DNA of 64,000 nt from Deltaproteobacteria bacterium (GTDB taxonomy: Bacteria > Myxococcota > Myxococcia > Myxococcales > 40CM-4-68-19). Positions 43,936 to 53,957 of this stretch are shown here, in pieces. Position numbers and translations under genes: made by a program. Under the pieces are notes generated by a model. The model did no database searches, was not told where the DNA came from, and saw only the letters and a list, made by a program, of their open reading frames with translations. Each line of letters begins with the position of its first letter. Positions within the stretch are counted from its first letter, which is position 1. Where the stretch lies: NCBI GenBank assembly GCA_005879535.1, contig VBKI01000048.1:1-64000 (forward strand), read 5' to 3'.

Positions 43936-43955
43936 TAGCTGAGCTTGGGTGGATT

Positions 43956-45089
43956 CTACTTGCGCGCCGGCGGCAAGTGCCTCCCTTCCCGGACCAACCG
44001 GTCCCTGCAAAGCGAGACGCAGACGTCGGCGATCTCCCGCGCCGCCTCCGGGCGACCCAGCACTCCGCTGGCCCGCGACATCCGGCCGAGCCGGCCGCGG
44101 TCGACTTCCAGCGACCGCAGCTCGTCCGCAAGCTTCTCTGCCGTCAGTTCCTTTTCGGCCATCAGCAGCGCCGCTCCGGCGTCGACGAGGCTGCGGGCGT
44201 TGACGGTCTGGTGGTCGTCGGCGGCGAAGGGAAACGGCACCAGGATCGCCGGCTTCTTGCACACCGTCAGCTCGGCGATGGTGGTGGCCCCGGCCCGGCA
44301 GACGAGGAGATCGGCGCCGGCGTACGCGCGCGCCATGTCGTCGATGAAAGCAACGGCCTCGGCTACGAGGCCACTGGAGCGCAGCTTCTCGTATCGGGCG
44401 GCGATCTCCGGCTGGTCCTTGATCCCGGTCTGGTGGAGGATCTGGATCTTGCGGCCGACCTGCGGGGCGAGGATCTCCAGCGCTTCCGCGACCCTCAGAT
44501 TGAGTGCGTGCGCGCCCTGCGACCCGCCGGTGACCAGGATGCTCAGCCGGTCGGTGGCCGCCTTCGTGTGCAGGTAGTTGTCGAGGAACGCGCGCCGGAT
44601 GGGGTTTCCCAACAAGTGCGTCTTGCGCGGGGGGAACGCCGCCTCCGCTTGCGGGAAGGCGATGAACACGGCGTCCACGAACCAGCCCAGCGTCCGATTC
44701 GTGAACCCCGGGAGCGCGTTCTGCTCCTGGATGGCGGTCGGCTTGCGCAAGAACCAGGCGGCGAGCAGCACCGGGCCGCTGGAGAACCCGCCCACGCCGA
44801 TCACCACGTCGGGATCGAACTTCCGCAGAATCCTGACCGACTGCCAGAGCGCCCGCGGCAACCGGACCATTCCTTTGACGAACCCGGCGATGCCCATCCG
44901 CTTGAGCGGGCCCACGTCGATGATCTCCAGCGGATAGCCCGCCTTGGGCACTTCGCGAGCCTCGATGCCCCGGGCGGACCCGACGAACAGGACGTCGTTG
45001 CGAGGATGGCGCGTCTTCACTTCTTCGCCCAGCGCAAGGCCGGGAAAGAGATGGCCGCCCGTTCCGCCGCCGGCGACCAGGAGCCTCAT
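43956..45089 (-). CDS. murG: lipid II synthase MurG
   Basis: 377 residues. Peripheral membrane GT28 enzyme moving GlcNAc from UDP-GlcNAc to lipid [21 protein letters not shown] is the glycine-rich N-terminal loop, [16 protein letters not shown] and [12 protein letters not shown] are acceptor motifs, [12 protein letters not shown] and [12 protein letters not shown] the donor-site motifs, and [19 protein letters not shown] follows. It overlaps the ftsW stop by four bases. Confidence 0.97.
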   Translation of the reverse strand: MRLLVAGGGTGGHLFPGLALGEEVKTRHPRNDVLFVGSARGIEAREVPKAGYPLEIIDVGPLKRMGIAGFVKGMVRLPRALWQSVRILRKFDPDVVIGVGGFSSGPVLLAAWFLRKPTAIQEQNALPGFTNRTLGWFVDAVFIAFPQAEAAFPPRKTHLLGNPIRRAFLDNYLHTKAATDRLSILVTGGSQGAHALNLRVAEALEILAPQVGRKIQILHQTGIKDQPEIAARYEKLRSSGLVAEAVAFIDDMARAYAGADLLVCRAGATTIAELTVCKKPAILVPFPFAADDHQTVNARSLVDAGAALLMAEKELTAEKLADELRSLEVDRGRLGRMSRASGVLGRPEAAREIADVCVSLCRDRLVREGRHLPPARK

Positions 45090-46267
45090 CGGAGCGCTCC
45101 CGCGCCGCGGCGGAGGAACCCGCCGGGCCCACCGCTGACGGAGAGGAGGATCCCGGCCGCAGTGCAGGAGGCGATGACCGAGGACATGCCGTAGGAGAGG
45201 AACGGCAGCGCCATTCCCTTGGTGGGGAGGAGCGCCAGAGCCATGCCGGCGTTGACCAGGGCCTCGACGCCGAGCAGCAGCGTCAGTCCGAACGCCAGCC
45301 AGCAGCCGAAGGCATCCGACGAGGCGTACGCGGCGCGGATCCCTCGCCAGAAGACGAAGGCGAAGAGCAGCACCACCGTCGCGACGCCGGCGAAGCCGAG
45401 CTCCTCGCCCACGATGCTGAGGATGAAATCGGTGTGCGCGGCGGGAAGGAAGAACAGCTTCTGATGGCTCTCCCCCAGACCGACGCCGAACGAGCCGCCG
45501 GCTCCGAAGCCGAGCAGCGACTCCACCGTCTGATAGCCGTGTCCGCGGGGGTCCTTCCAGGGGTCGAGGAAGGTCAGGATGCGCTGGATGCGATACGGCG
45601 ACTTCCAGACGAGAAGACCGGCGACGGGCGCGGCGGCGCCGATAACGGCGAACAGGTGAGTGACCCTCGTGCCGGCGACGAACAGCAGCGCGAAGGTGAC
45701 CACGAAGAGGACGACGGTGGTCCCGAAGTCGGGCTCCAGCATCAAGAGGCCGCCGAAGACGGCGAGCATCACCAGGTGGGGCAAGAAGCCCACGGAGAAG
45801 AGCCGCATCCGCTCCTGCTTCTTCGCCAGCGAGCGCGCGAGCCAGAGCACGAGCGAGATCTTCGCCAGCTCGCTGGGCTGGAAGGTCATCGACCCGAGCC
45901 GCAACCAGCGCGTCGCGCCCCCGGCGGAATGACCGAGCCCCGGCAGGTGGACGCAGACGAGCAGCGCCAGCGACACGAGCACCAGCGGAACCGCGAGCGC
46001 CTCCAGCCGTCGGTACCCGACCTTCATCGTCAGGAGCAACGCGGCAAGCCCGATCAGCGCACCCGCCGCCTGGCGCTTGAGGAACCAGAGGGCGTCGCCG
46101 AGCCTGGCCCCGGCATACACCGCGCTCGCGCTGTAGACCATCACCACGCCGAACATGACGAGGAGCAGCACGGCGCCGAGGAGCGCCGGGTCGTAGCGCA
46201 GGACGGGCCGGAACTGCTCGGCCCTCTTCTGCGCCACGCGGGCTCCGGCGACGGCGGAGAGCGTCAT
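45086..46267 (-). CDS. ftsW: lipid II polymerase FtsW
   Basis: 393 residues, SEDS-family integral membrane glycosyltransferase of the septum. About ten transmembrane helices. [44 protein letters not shown] (the conserved acidic loop) and [24 protein letters not shown], followed by EELGFAG, follow the family in order. It partners FtsI, encoded in the same cluster. Overlaps murD and murG by four bases each. Confidence 0.95.
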   Translation of the reverse strand: MTLSAVAGARVAQKRAEQFRPVLRYDPALLGAVLLLVMFGVVMVYSASAVYAGARLGDALWFLKRQAAGALIGLAALLLTMKVGYRRLEALAVPLVLVSLALLVCVHLPGLGHSAGGATRWLRLGSMTFQPSELAKISLVLWLARSLAKKQERMRLFSVGFLPHLVMLAVFGGLLMLEPDFGTTVVLFVVTFALLFVAGTRVTHLFAVIGAAAPVAGLLVWKSPYRIQRILTFLDPWKDPRGHGYQTVESLLGFGAGGSFGVGLGESHQKLFFLPAAHTDFILSIVGEELGFAGVATVVLLFAFVFWRGIRAAYASSDAFGCWLAFGLTLLLGVEALVNAGMALALLPTKGMALPFLSYGMSSVIASCTAAGILLSVSGGPGGFLRRGAGALR

Positions 46268-47526
46268 GAAAGCCCTCGCACCAGCGCCTTGAACTGGTCG
46301 CCCCTGTCCTCGAAGTTGCGGAACTGATCGTAGGAGGCGCAGGCCGGCGAGAGCAGCACCACGTCACCGCCCCGGGCACGCTTGCGCGCCCGGAACACAG
46401 CGGTTGCGAGCGCACCACAGGGCTCGATCTCCGCCACCCCTGACAGCTCGGAGGCGATCGCCGGAGCGTCTTCGCCGATCGTGAAGATCGTCTTCACGCG
46501 CCCTCGCATCAGCTCCCGCAACGGCGCGTAGGGAGCGCCCTTCCCGCGTCCGCCCATGATGATGTGGACGTTGCCGGGAAACGCGGTCAGCGACTTCTCC
46601 ACGCTGTCCACGTTGGTGGCCTTGGAGTCGTTGATCCACTCGACTCCTTCGAGGACGCGGACGGGCTCCAGACGATGGGGCAGGCCGGGATAGCTGTCGA
46701 GACCCTTCTGCAGAGCATCGAGCGCCACGCCGAGGTGGCGCGCCAGCAGGCAGGCGGCGTAGGCGTTCTCGCGGTTGTGTGCTCCGCGCAAGGTCGGCGC
46801 GCGGAGCGGGAGCTCGGTGCCCTCGATGCGCAAGGGGTTGTGCGCATCGAAGAGCTGCCGCCGCACACCGCGGTTCGTCCTCATCGCGCGCACGCGGGGG
46901 TCGGCTTCGTTGATCACCGCGGTATCACCCGGGCCCTGGTTCTCGAAGATCCGCTCTTTCGCTTTCGCGTATTCGTCCAGCGACGGATAGCGGTCGAGGT
47001 GGTCCGGGGTGATGTTGAGGACGGTCGCCGCCGCGCAGCGGAGCGAAACGATCGACTCGAGCTGGTAGCTGGACAGCTCGCAGACCGTCGCGTCCAGCGT
47101 CCCTTTCCAGAGAACGCGATTGCTGAGCGCGTCGCCCAGGTTTCCGCCGGTGAAGACCTGCAACCCCGCCGTCGCCAGCAGATGCCCGCACAGCGCCGTG
47201 GTGGTGCTCTTCCCGTTGGTGCCCGTGACGCCGAAGATCGGCTCCTCGATGAACCGGGAGGCGAGCTCGACTTCTCCGATCACCTCGACGCCGCGCGACC
47301 TCGCCTCGGCGAAGATCGGCAGGGCCAGCGGGACGCCCGGGCTCACCACCACCAGATCGATCCCGCGCAGCGACTCGGGAACCACGCGGCGCAGCTCCCC
47401 CTCGAACGGCAGGTCCTTGTCGTCGGCTCCCACCACCTGCGCGCCGCGCGAGCGAAGCAGGTGCGCGGCGGCATCGCCGCTCTTTCCCAGGCCCACCACG
47501 AGGGCATTTCGTCGCGAGAGCTTCAT
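46264..47526 (-). CDS. murD: UDP-N-acetylmuramoylalanine-D-glutamate ligase
   Basis: 420 residues. Adds D-Glu. ALVVGLGKSGDAAAHLL is the N-terminal UDP loop, IFGVTGTNGKSTTTALCGHLL is the ATP loop, ELSSYQLES and LNITPDHLDRYPS follow, HRLEPVRVLEGVEWINDSKATN is the MurD signature, and IMGGRGKGAPYAPL and LLSPACASYDQFRNFEDRG close the protein. Four-base overlaps on both sides. Confidence 0.97.
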   Translation of the reverse strand: MKLSRRNALVVGLGKSGDAAAHLLRSRGAQVVGADDKDLPFEGELRRVVPESLRGIDLVVVSPGVPLALPIFAEARSRGVEVIGEVELASRFIEEPIFGVTGTNGKSTTTALCGHLLATAGLQVFTGGNLGDALSNRVLWKGTLDATVCELSSYQLESIVSLRCAAATVLNITPDHLDRYPSLDEYAKAKERIFENQGPGDTAVINEADPRVRAMRTNRGVRRQLFDAHNPLRIEGTELPLRAPTLRGAHNRENAYAACLLARHLGVALDALQKGLDSYPGLPHRLEPVRVLEGVEWINDSKATNVDSVEKSLTAFPGNVHIIMGGRGKGAPYAPLRELMRGRVKTIFTIGEDAPAIASELSGVAEIEPCGALATAVFRARKRARGGDVVLLSPACASYDQFRNFEDRGDQFKALVRGLS

Positions 47527-48638
47527 CTCAGCTTCAGCGAGGCGAGCGCGGTCAGCGCGAGGATGATGGACACGATCCAGAAGCGGACGATGATCTTCGG
47601 CTCCGCCCACCCCTGCAGCTCGAAGTGGTGGTGGATGGGCGCCATGCGGAAGATGCGGCGCCCGGTGCGCTTGAACCAGAATACCTGCACCATCACCGAG
47701 ACGATCTCGGCGAAGAAGACGCCGTGGATGATCGCGCTGTCCACCTCGTTCTTCGTCAGCACCGCGAGCACGCCGAGACCGCCGCCGAGGGCGAGCGATC
47801 CGACGTCGCCCATGAAGACGCTCGCGGGATAGGTGTTGAACCAGAGGAAGCTGATCCCCGCCCCGGCCATCGCGGCACAGAAGACCGCCAGTTCCGCCGA
47901 CCCCGGGATGTGCGGGATCAGCAGGTAATCGGCGATGTTCAGGCCGCGGATGGTGGCTCCCGCCAGATAGGCGAGCAGCATGAAGGTGATCGCGCTGACG
48001 ATGGTCGGCCCGATGGCCAGCCCGTCGAGGCCGTCGGTGAGGTTCACCGCGTTGGACGTCCCGACGATCACGATGAACGCGAGCGGAAGATAGATCCACC
48101 AGGGCAGCACCGGATTGAAGGCCTTCACCTTGACGAAGGGAATGGCCAGCCGGGTGTCGAGCCGGAGCGCGCCGGTCTTCCAGTCGACGAAGAAGACCAC
48201 CACCACCACCACGAAGATCGCCGTCTGCCAGAGCAGCTTCTTGCGGCCGGCGAGCCCCTTGGAGTTGCGCTTGCTGAACTTCAACCAGTCGTCGGCGAAG
48301 CCGATGGCCCCGAACCCGAGCGTGATGATCAGCGCAGCCCACACCATGCGGCTGGTCAGGTCGGCGAACAGCAGCGTCCCGACCAGCATCGCCCAGAGGA
48401 TCAGGCCTCCGCCCATCGAGGGCGTTCCGACCTTCTTCTGGTGCGCTTCCGGCGTGTCCTCGCGGACGTTGCTCGCGCCTTGCTGCAACCTGCGCAGCGC
48501 CTCGATGTAGCTGGGACCGAGGAAGAGGCCGATCATCAGCGATACCAGCCCGGCCATCAGCATGCGGAAGCTCGGGTAGCGCAGCACGTTGAAGAGCGGG
48601 AAGCGATCCGAGTACTGGAAGAGGAGGTTGTAGAGCAT
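47523..48638 (-). CDS. mraY: phospho-MurNAc-pentapeptide translocase
   Basis: 371 residues, about ten transmembrane helices. Makes lipid I by moving phospho-MurNAc-pentapeptide onto undecaprenyl phosphate. KKVGTPSMGGGLIL is the first signature, FADDWLKFSKRNSKGL holds the Asp pair, SNAVNLTDGLDGLAIGP and FNTYPASVFMGDVGSLALG the catalytic acids, and RMAPIHHHFELQGW the His loop. The ATG overlaps the murF stop by one base (TGATG). Confidence 0.97.
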   Translation of the reverse strand: MLYNLLFQYSDRFPLFNVLRYPSFRMLMAGLVSLMIGLFLGPSYIEALRRLQQGASNVREDTPEAHQKKVGTPSMGGGLILWAMLVGTLLFADLTSRMVWAALIITLGFGAIGFADDWLKFSKRNSKGLAGRKKLLWQTAIFVVVVVVFFVDWKTGALRLDTRLAIPFVKVKAFNPVLPWWIYLPLAFIVIVGTSNAVNLTDGLDGLAIGPTIVSAITFMLLAYLAGATIRGLNIADYLLIPHIPGSAELAVFCAAMAGAGISFLWFNTYPASVFMGDVGSLALGGGLGVLAVLTKNEVDSAIIHGVFFAEIVSVMVQVFWFKRTGRRIFRMAPIHHHFELQGWAEPKIIVRFWIVSIILALTALASLKLR

Positions 48639-50044
48639 CAGGCCCCTCCCGCCCCGGCGAGCGCGTCGCTGATGCGCTCCATCTTCATTCCGCGCGATCC
48701 CTTCACCAGCACGACGTCCTCGGGACGGACGCGGTCCTGCACCAGCTTCACCGCCTCGGCAGGGTCGTCGGTGGACTCGATCGACTCGGCGGCGAGCCCC
48801 GCTTCCTCCGCGCCCTCGCCCAGCGCCTTGGCGCGGTTCCCGAAGCAGACCAGGAGCGAAAGGCCCGCGCCGGCCGCGAAGCGGCCGACGTCGCGGTGAA
48901 GATCCAGCTCGGTGTGGCCGAGCTCCAGCATGTCGCCGAGCACGGCGATGGCCCGGCCCTTGCCGCGGACCAGGTGGGTGAGCGTCAGCAGCGCCGCCTT
49001 GGTGCTGCTCGGATTGGCGTTGTAGCAGTCGTCGATCAGGAGCGCGCCGTTCGGCAACTGCACGGGCCGCATCCGCCGTCCCGGCGTGGTGGCGTTTGCG
49101 AGCCCGCGCAGGATGAGGTCTGCGGGTAGCCCGATGGCAACGCCGACTGCTGCCGCCGCGGCGGCGTTGTAGCCGTTGTGCGTTCCAATCAGCTTCAGCT
49201 CCGCCATCCGGCGGGTGCCGCCGAACTCCATTTCGACGCGCAGGCCGGGGCCGCCGTGGTGAGCGGAGATCAGGCGGACGTCGCTGCCAAAGGCTGCCCC
49301 GAAGGTCACCAGCCGCCGCCGCGACAGCCGGGCCTGCGCCAGCACGCGCGCATCGTCGGCGTTCGCCACCGCCGCGGCCCCGTCGCGCAGGGCATGGAAC
49401 AGCTCGCCCTTGGCGTGCGCCACGCCCTCGAGAGAACCGCAGCCTTCCAGATGCACCGGTCCGACGTTCGTGACCAGGCCCACGTCGGGGTCCACCCACT
49501 CTGCAAGCCGCGCGATCTCGCCGAGATGGTTCATCCCGCACTCGATGGCGGCGTAGCGGTGCTCCTCGCTGAGCCGCAACAGCGTGAGGGGCACGCCGAC
49601 TTCGTTGTTCAGGTTGCCCTCCGTCTTGAGCGTCGGGCCGGCGGCGGTGAGAACTTCCGCCACCAGCTCCTTGGTGCTCGTCTTTCCCGTCGAGCCCGTG
49701 ATGCAAACCACTCGCAGATTCGTCAGGCGGCGGCGCCATGCGGCGGCGAGGCCGCCGAGCGCGCGCCCGGTGTCGGGAGCCGTCAACACCGCGGCCGACC
49801 CTGCCTGCCGTCTCGCCTTCTCCAGCGCGTCCGCCGGAACCAGGACGCCGGCAGCGCCGCCTTGCACCGCCTGCGCGACGAAGTCGCTGCCGTCGAAGTT
49901 CTCTCCGCGCAGCGCGACGAAGAGCGCCCGCGGCACCGGCTTTCGCGAATCAGTGAACGCGCCCTCGAACGGACCGCCGGGGACGGCGATGCGCGCGCCG
50001 GCTGCCCAGGCGGCCTGTTCCGCCGTGAATCGCGCTCCGCTCAC
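48638..50044 (-). CDS. murF: UDP-MurNAc-tripeptide D-alanyl-D-alanine ligase
   Basis: 468 residues. Adds D-Ala-D-Ala. FTDSRKPVPRALFVALRGENFDG is the MurE/F N-terminal substrate-binding domain, CITGSTGKTSTKELVAEVL is the ATP loop, KTEGNLNNEVGVPLTLL and ECGMNHLGEIARL are MurF-specific, and DDCYNANPSSTKAAL and VLGDMLELG follow. GTG start overlapping the murE stop (GTGA). The dipeptide ligase gene ddl is not part of this cluster. Confidence 0.96.
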   Translation of the reverse strand: MSGARFTAEQAAWAAGARIAVPGGPFEGAFTDSRKPVPRALFVALRGENFDGSDFVAQAVQGGAAGVLVPADALEKARRQAGSAAVLTAPDTGRALGGLAAAWRRRLTNLRVVCITGSTGKTSTKELVAEVLTAAGPTLKTEGNLNNEVGVPLTLLRLSEEHRYAAIECGMNHLGEIARLAEWVDPDVGLVTNVGPVHLEGCGSLEGVAHAKGELFHALRDGAAAVANADDARVLAQARLSRRRLVTFGAAFGSDVRLISAHHGGPGLRVEMEFGGTRRMAELKLIGTHNGYNAAAAAAVGVAIGLPADLILRGLANATTPGRRMRPVQLPNGALLIDDCYNANPSSTKAALLTLTHLVRGKGRAIAVLGDMLELGHTELDLHRDVGRFAAGAGLSLLVCFGNRAKALGEGAEEAGLAAESIESTDDPAEAVKLVQDRVRPEDVVLVKGSRGMKMERISDALAGAGGA

Positions 50045-51552
50045 CGCGAGATCTCCTCCAGCGCGCGGCGCGCCTCGATTCGGTCGTCGAAGGGACGCTT
50101 CTCCTTGCCGACGATCTGGTAGTCCTCGTGCCCCTTGCCCGCGATCAGGACGGCGTCGCCGGGCCGCGCACACCGCAGCGCGAGCGCGATCGCCTCACGC
50201 CGGTCGGGCACGACGCAGTAGCCGGCGAGGCCCATCCGCGCATGGCGCGGATCGAGCCGGGTCTTGCCGCTCCTCACCAGGCCGGGCTCGATCTCGGCGA
50301 GGATCGCCAACGGGTCCTCGGTGCGTGGGTTGTCGCTGGTCGCGACCACCAGGTCCGCGCGCGTGCCCGCCACCTCTCCCATCAGCGGCCGCTTGCCCCG
50401 ATCGCGATCGCCACCGCAGCCGAAGACGCAGACGATCCGCGGCGCCGCCGCCTTCGCAAGGGCATCGAGCACACGTCCCAGCGCGTCGTCGGTGTGCGCG
50501 TAATCGACCAGGATGACGCGTCCAGCAGGATCGGGAACGCGCTCCAGCCTCCCCGGCGCTCCCTGGCATTCCTGGACGACCCGGACGATCTCCCGGAGCG
50601 GAACGCCGCTGCCGGCGAGGACGCCGATGGCCGCGAGCAGGTTCTCCGCGTTGTGCGCGCCGATCAGCGGGCTCTGCACCTCGACGAGGCCGACGTCGAG
50701 GGGCGCCGCCGTCCGCAGGCGGAAGCGGAGCCCGGACAGGTCGCCCTGGATCTGCTCGGCCGAGAGCGCCGCGCCCGCCGCGCCGCGAAGGGTGAACCCG
50801 AGCACCGGCTTCAGCTCCGCGGCCAAAGCGGCGACGCGGGCATCGTCGAAGTTGAGCACCGCCGGCGCGCCGCGAGGAAGCACCTCGCGGAACAGCTTCG
50901 CCTTCGCCCCGAAGTAGGCGTCGAGCGACCCGTGATAGTCGAGATGATCGCGCGTCAGGTTGGTGAACGCGGCGGCGGCGAAAGCGCAGCCTGCGACGCG
51001 CTCCTGGCTCAGGGCGTGACTCGACACCTCCATGGCCACGACCTGCGCCCCGGCATCGAGCATGCGGCGGAGGAGCTGCTGCAGCTCGTGCGATTCCGGC
51101 GTCGTGTGCGTCGCCGTCGTCCGGCCGCCGGGCCAGTGGGCCTCGACGGTGCCGATGAGCCCCGTGCCCAGTCCGCGGGCGGCGGAGATCTGCTCGATCA
51201 GGTAAGCGGTGGTGGTCTTGCCGTTGGTTCCGGTGATGCCGAAGAGGGAGAGCCGGCGCGAGGGCTCGCCGTGAAAGCGCGAGGCTGCGAGGGAAAACGC
51301 GCGCCGCGGGTCAGAGGCGACCACCACCGGCGCCGACACGTGAAGTCGCCGCGACGCCAGCACCGCGACCGCCCCACGCCCGATCGCCTGCGCAGCGAAA
51401 TCCGCCCCGTCGGCGTTCACGCCGGGAAGCGCAGCGAATAGCGATCCGGGGCCTGCCCTGCGCGAGTCCACCGCGAGCGCGCGCACGTCCACGTCCGCCG
51501 CCTCCGGCGGCACTTCGGCGCCCACGCCTGCGAACAGTTCCCGCAACAACAA
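50041..51552 (-). CDS. murE: UDP-MurNAc-L-Ala-D-Glu meso-diaminopimelate ligase
   Basis: 503 residues. Adds the third peptide residue. FGITGTNGKTTTAYLIEQI is the ATP loop, GTVEAHWPGGRTTATHTTPES and MEVSSHALSQERV are MurE motifs, NLTRDHLDYHGS follows, and TSDNPRTEDP contains the DNPR box that selects meso-diaminopimelate over lysine. It begins at a TTG (51552), GGAGGG three bases before it; further TTG codons follow directly. Confidence 0.95.
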   Translation of the reverse strand: MLLRELFAGVGAEVPPEAADVDVRALAVDSRRAGPGSLFAALPGVNADGADFAAQAIGRGAVAVLASRRLHVSAPVVVASDPRRAFSLAASRFHGEPSRRLSLFGITGTNGKTTTAYLIEQISAARGLGTGLIGTVEAHWPGGRTTATHTTPESHELQQLLRRMLDAGAQVVAMEVSSHALSQERVAGCAFAAAAFTNLTRDHLDYHGSLDAYFGAKAKLFREVLPRGAPAVLNFDDARVAALAAELKPVLGFTLRGAAGAALSAEQIQGDLSGLRFRLRTAAPLDVGLVEVQSPLIGAHNAENLLAAIGVLAGSGVPLREIVRVVQECQGAPGRLERVPDPAGRVILVDYAHTDDALGRVLDALAKAAAPRIVCVFGCGGDRDRGKRPLMGEVAGTRADLVVATSDNPRTEDPLAILAEIEPGLVRSGKTRLDPRHARMGLAGYCVVPDRREAIALALRCARPGDAVLIAGKGHEDYQIVGKEKRPFDDRIEARRALEEISR

Positions 51553-51598
51553 GATCCCTCCAACTCTCCGCGTCGTCGATCCCTCTCGAATACTTCGG

Positions 51599-53596
51599 CT
51601 ATCCCGGCGGCGCCAGAGTGACCTTCACTCTTGCCCCCCGCTTGACAATGGCTCCCGCGCGCGGCGACTGCGCCACGGCCCTTCCGCTGCCGCGCAGCTC
51701 CGGCTCGAGCGCCGCCTGGGCCAACCTGCGCGTCGCCGTCCGGGCTCCCATCCCGGAGACGTCCGGAACCATGGCCTGCCCGGGCCGCAGCGGCATCCGG
51801 GCTGCCTCCTCGGGCGCTGGTTCCGGATCGGCGCTTCCCGCGAGAGAGGAGACGAGAACGGGCGCATCCACCCTGGCATCGTCGGGCATCACGTCGAGCT
51901 GTCGTAGCGCCTCATGTGCGATGGCCGCCCACGCCGGAGCCGCCACGGTGCCGCCGGTGACGTCGGCACCCTTTCCTTCCGGCTCGTCGATGGCGACGAG
52001 GATGGCGACCCGGGGCTCGTCCGCGGGCGCGAACCCGAGGAAGCTGGAGAGCCGCTTCTCCCCGTACCCGCCGGCGACGGGATCGACCTTCTGCGCCGTC
52101 CCGGTCTTGCCCGCCGCGCGGTGACCTACGAGCGCAGCGCGGGTCCCCGTGCCCTTCTCCACGACTTCCTCCAGCATGGCGGTGACCTCGCGCGCGCTCT
52201 CCTCCTTCAGGACGCGGCGGACTTCTTCCCGCCCGCGGGAGAGCAGGACGGTTCCGTCGGCTCCCACCACCTTCTGCACGAGATAGGGCCGCAGCAGCAC
52301 GCCGCCGTTGGCGATGGCCGCCATCGCGGCGACGGTCTGGATCGCCGTTGCGCTCATCCCCTGTCCAAACGACGTGGTCCACAGAGCGATCTGCGGCATC
52401 CGCTTCGGATCGGCCAGCGCGCCGCGCGCCTCGCCGGGAAGCCCGACCCCGGTCTTCTCGCCGAAGCCGAACGCGCGCAGACCGTCGATCAGCTTCTGCT
52501 TCCCTAGACGCTCGCCGATCTTCGCCGCGCAGATGTTCGACGACTCCCGCAGCACGGTCGCGGGAGTGGCCCAGTCGACCGGATGCGTGTCGTGGATCTT
52601 CTTCCCGGCGCGCGCCCAGGCGCCGTGCTCGCAGTAGAGGATCTCGTCGGAGCGCAGCGCTCCCTCGTCGATGGCGCGGGCGACCACGAAGCTCTTGATC
52701 GTCGACCCCGGCTCGAGCTGGTCCTGGATCGCGCGGTCGCGCCAGATCAATGGATCGCGGCCGGGCTTGTTGGCGTCGAACGCCGGGTTGCCCGCCAGCG
52801 CCAGCACCGCCCCGCTATTCACGTCCATGGCGATGGCCCAGCCCCCGACGGCACCGCTCGTCTTGACCGCCTTCGCCAGCTCCTTCTCGGCCGCGAGCTG
52901 GATGGCGGTATCCAGCGTCAGCGTCACCGTCGCGCCGGTCAGGTCCGCCGGGTCGGGAGCGCCGTGCTCCAGCACCATCGTTCCCCGGGCGTCGCGCGTG
53001 GCCTGCACCTGCACCGCCGTGCCCTTGAGGAAGGTCTCCAGCTCGCGCTCCAGGCCTTCCTGCCCGCTCTCGTCGCCGACGAACCCGAGGACGTGGCCGG
53101 CGAGCTCGCGCTGCGGGTAGAAGCGTTTCGGTTCCTTCACCAGCTCGATGCCGTCCAGCGCCAGCCCGCGCACGCGCCGCGCCGAGGCTTCGTCGATCCG
53201 GCGCTTGATCCAGACGAACCGGCGGTCGGACTGCGCCAGCTTCTCCGCGATCTTGCGCCGGTCGAGCCGCAGCGCGCCCGCGAGCTGGGCGGCGACCGCT
53301 TCGCGCGCGCGCGGGGTCTCGAAGGCCGATGGATCGGCGAACACGGAATCGACGTCGCGCGTCACCGCCAGCGGCTCGCCGCGGCGGTCGACGATCATCC
53401 CGCGCCGGGGCACCCACTCCAGCTCGCGGCGAGTCTGGTCGCGCTGCAAGCGCGACAGGCGCGACCGGTCGAGCAGCTGCACCTTGGCGGCGCGAACGAG
53501 CACGATGCCGAAGAGAGCGAGCATGGCGGCGGCGAGCAGCACCGCGCGGAGGCGCATCCACTTGCCGTCGCGCTGCGTTGCGGACAGGCGCCTCAT
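51599..53596 (-). CDS. ftsI: septal transpeptidase FtsI (PBP2-type) with PASTA domain
   Basis: 665 residues. Cross-links peptidoglycan at the septum. A transmembrane helix lies at about 16-38. The PBP dimerisation domain starts with RRGMIVDRRGEPLA. In the transpeptidase domain, EPGSTIKS gives catalytic Ser298 and Lys301, ESSN gives Ser352-Asn354, and AGKTGTAQ gives Lys497. The last 65 or so residues (MVPDVSGMGARTATRRLAQAAL to the end) are a PASTA domain, which enterobacterial FtsI lacks. It lies eight bases after ftsL. Confidence 0.95.
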   Translation of the reverse strand: MRRLSATQRDGKWMRLRAVLLAAAMLALFGIVLVRAAKVQLLDRSRLSRLQRDQTRRELEWVPRRGMIVDRRGEPLAVTRDVDSVFADPSAFETPRAREAVAAQLAGALRLDRRKIAEKLAQSDRRFVWIKRRIDEASARRVRGLALDGIELVKEPKRFYPQRELAGHVLGFVGDESGQEGLERELETFLKGTAVQVQATRDARGTMVLEHGAPDPADLTGATVTLTLDTAIQLAAEKELAKAVKTSGAVGGWAIAMDVNSGAVLALAGNPAFDANKPGRDPLIWRDRAIQDQLEPGSTIKSFVVARAIDEGALRSDEILYCEHGAWARAGKKIHDTHPVDWATPATVLRESSNICAAKIGERLGKQKLIDGLRAFGFGEKTGVGLPGEARGALADPKRMPQIALWTTSFGQGMSATAIQTVAAMAAIANGGVLLRPYLVQKVVGADGTVLLSRGREEVRRVLKEESAREVTAMLEEVVEKGTGTRAALVGHRAAGKTGTAQKVDPVAGGYGEKRLSSFLGFAPADEPRVAILVAIDEPEGKGADVTGGTVAAPAWAAIAHEALRQLDVMPDDARVDAPVLVSSLAGSADPEPAPEEAARMPLRPGQAMVPDVSGMGARTATRRLAQAALEPELRGSGRAVAQSPRAGAIVKRGARVKVTLAPPG

Positions 53597-53603
53597 GGTG
53601 CGA

Positions 53604-53957
53604 TCACCTCGATGCGGTCAGGACCGATGCGCGGACCGCGCCTCCGACCAGCACCACCACGCGGTCCACCGGCGGAGGCCCCATGTTCAGCCGGGTGCGC
53701 GCCAGCTCCTCGATGCGCTGCGGACTCTTCAGCTCCGCGGCGGCGATCTGCAGCCTCTCGTGCTCGCGCATCAAATCGCGGTACTCGGCGGACAGCCGCG
53801 ACAACGCATAGCCGCGCTCGGTGACGCGCGTCCGCACCCAGGCGTGCAAGAGCATCGCGGCCGCCACCATCGCGCAGGCGAGCGTGCCGGCGGCGAAATT
53901 GCGCAGAGCGCGCCGCTCGATGTTGCGCCGGACGGCGCTCTTCGCCTGGCGCTTCAC
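53604..53957 (-). CDS. ftsL: cell division protein FtsL
   Basis: 117 residues. Short basic cytoplasmic tail ([19 protein letters not shown]), one transmembrane helix (about 21-42, [21 protein letters not shown]), then a coiled-coil ([31 protein letters not shown]) and a conserved [12 protein letters not shown] end. Its place between rsmH and ftsI and the topology support FtsL, which is poorly conserved in sequence. GTG start overlapping rsmH (GTGA). Confidence 0.88.
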   Translation of the reverse strand: MKRQAKSAVRRNIERRALRNFAAGTLACAMVAAAMLLHAWVRTRVTERGYALSRLSAEYRDLMREHERLQIAAAELKSPQRIEELARTRLNMGPPPVDRVVVLVGGAVRASVLTASR

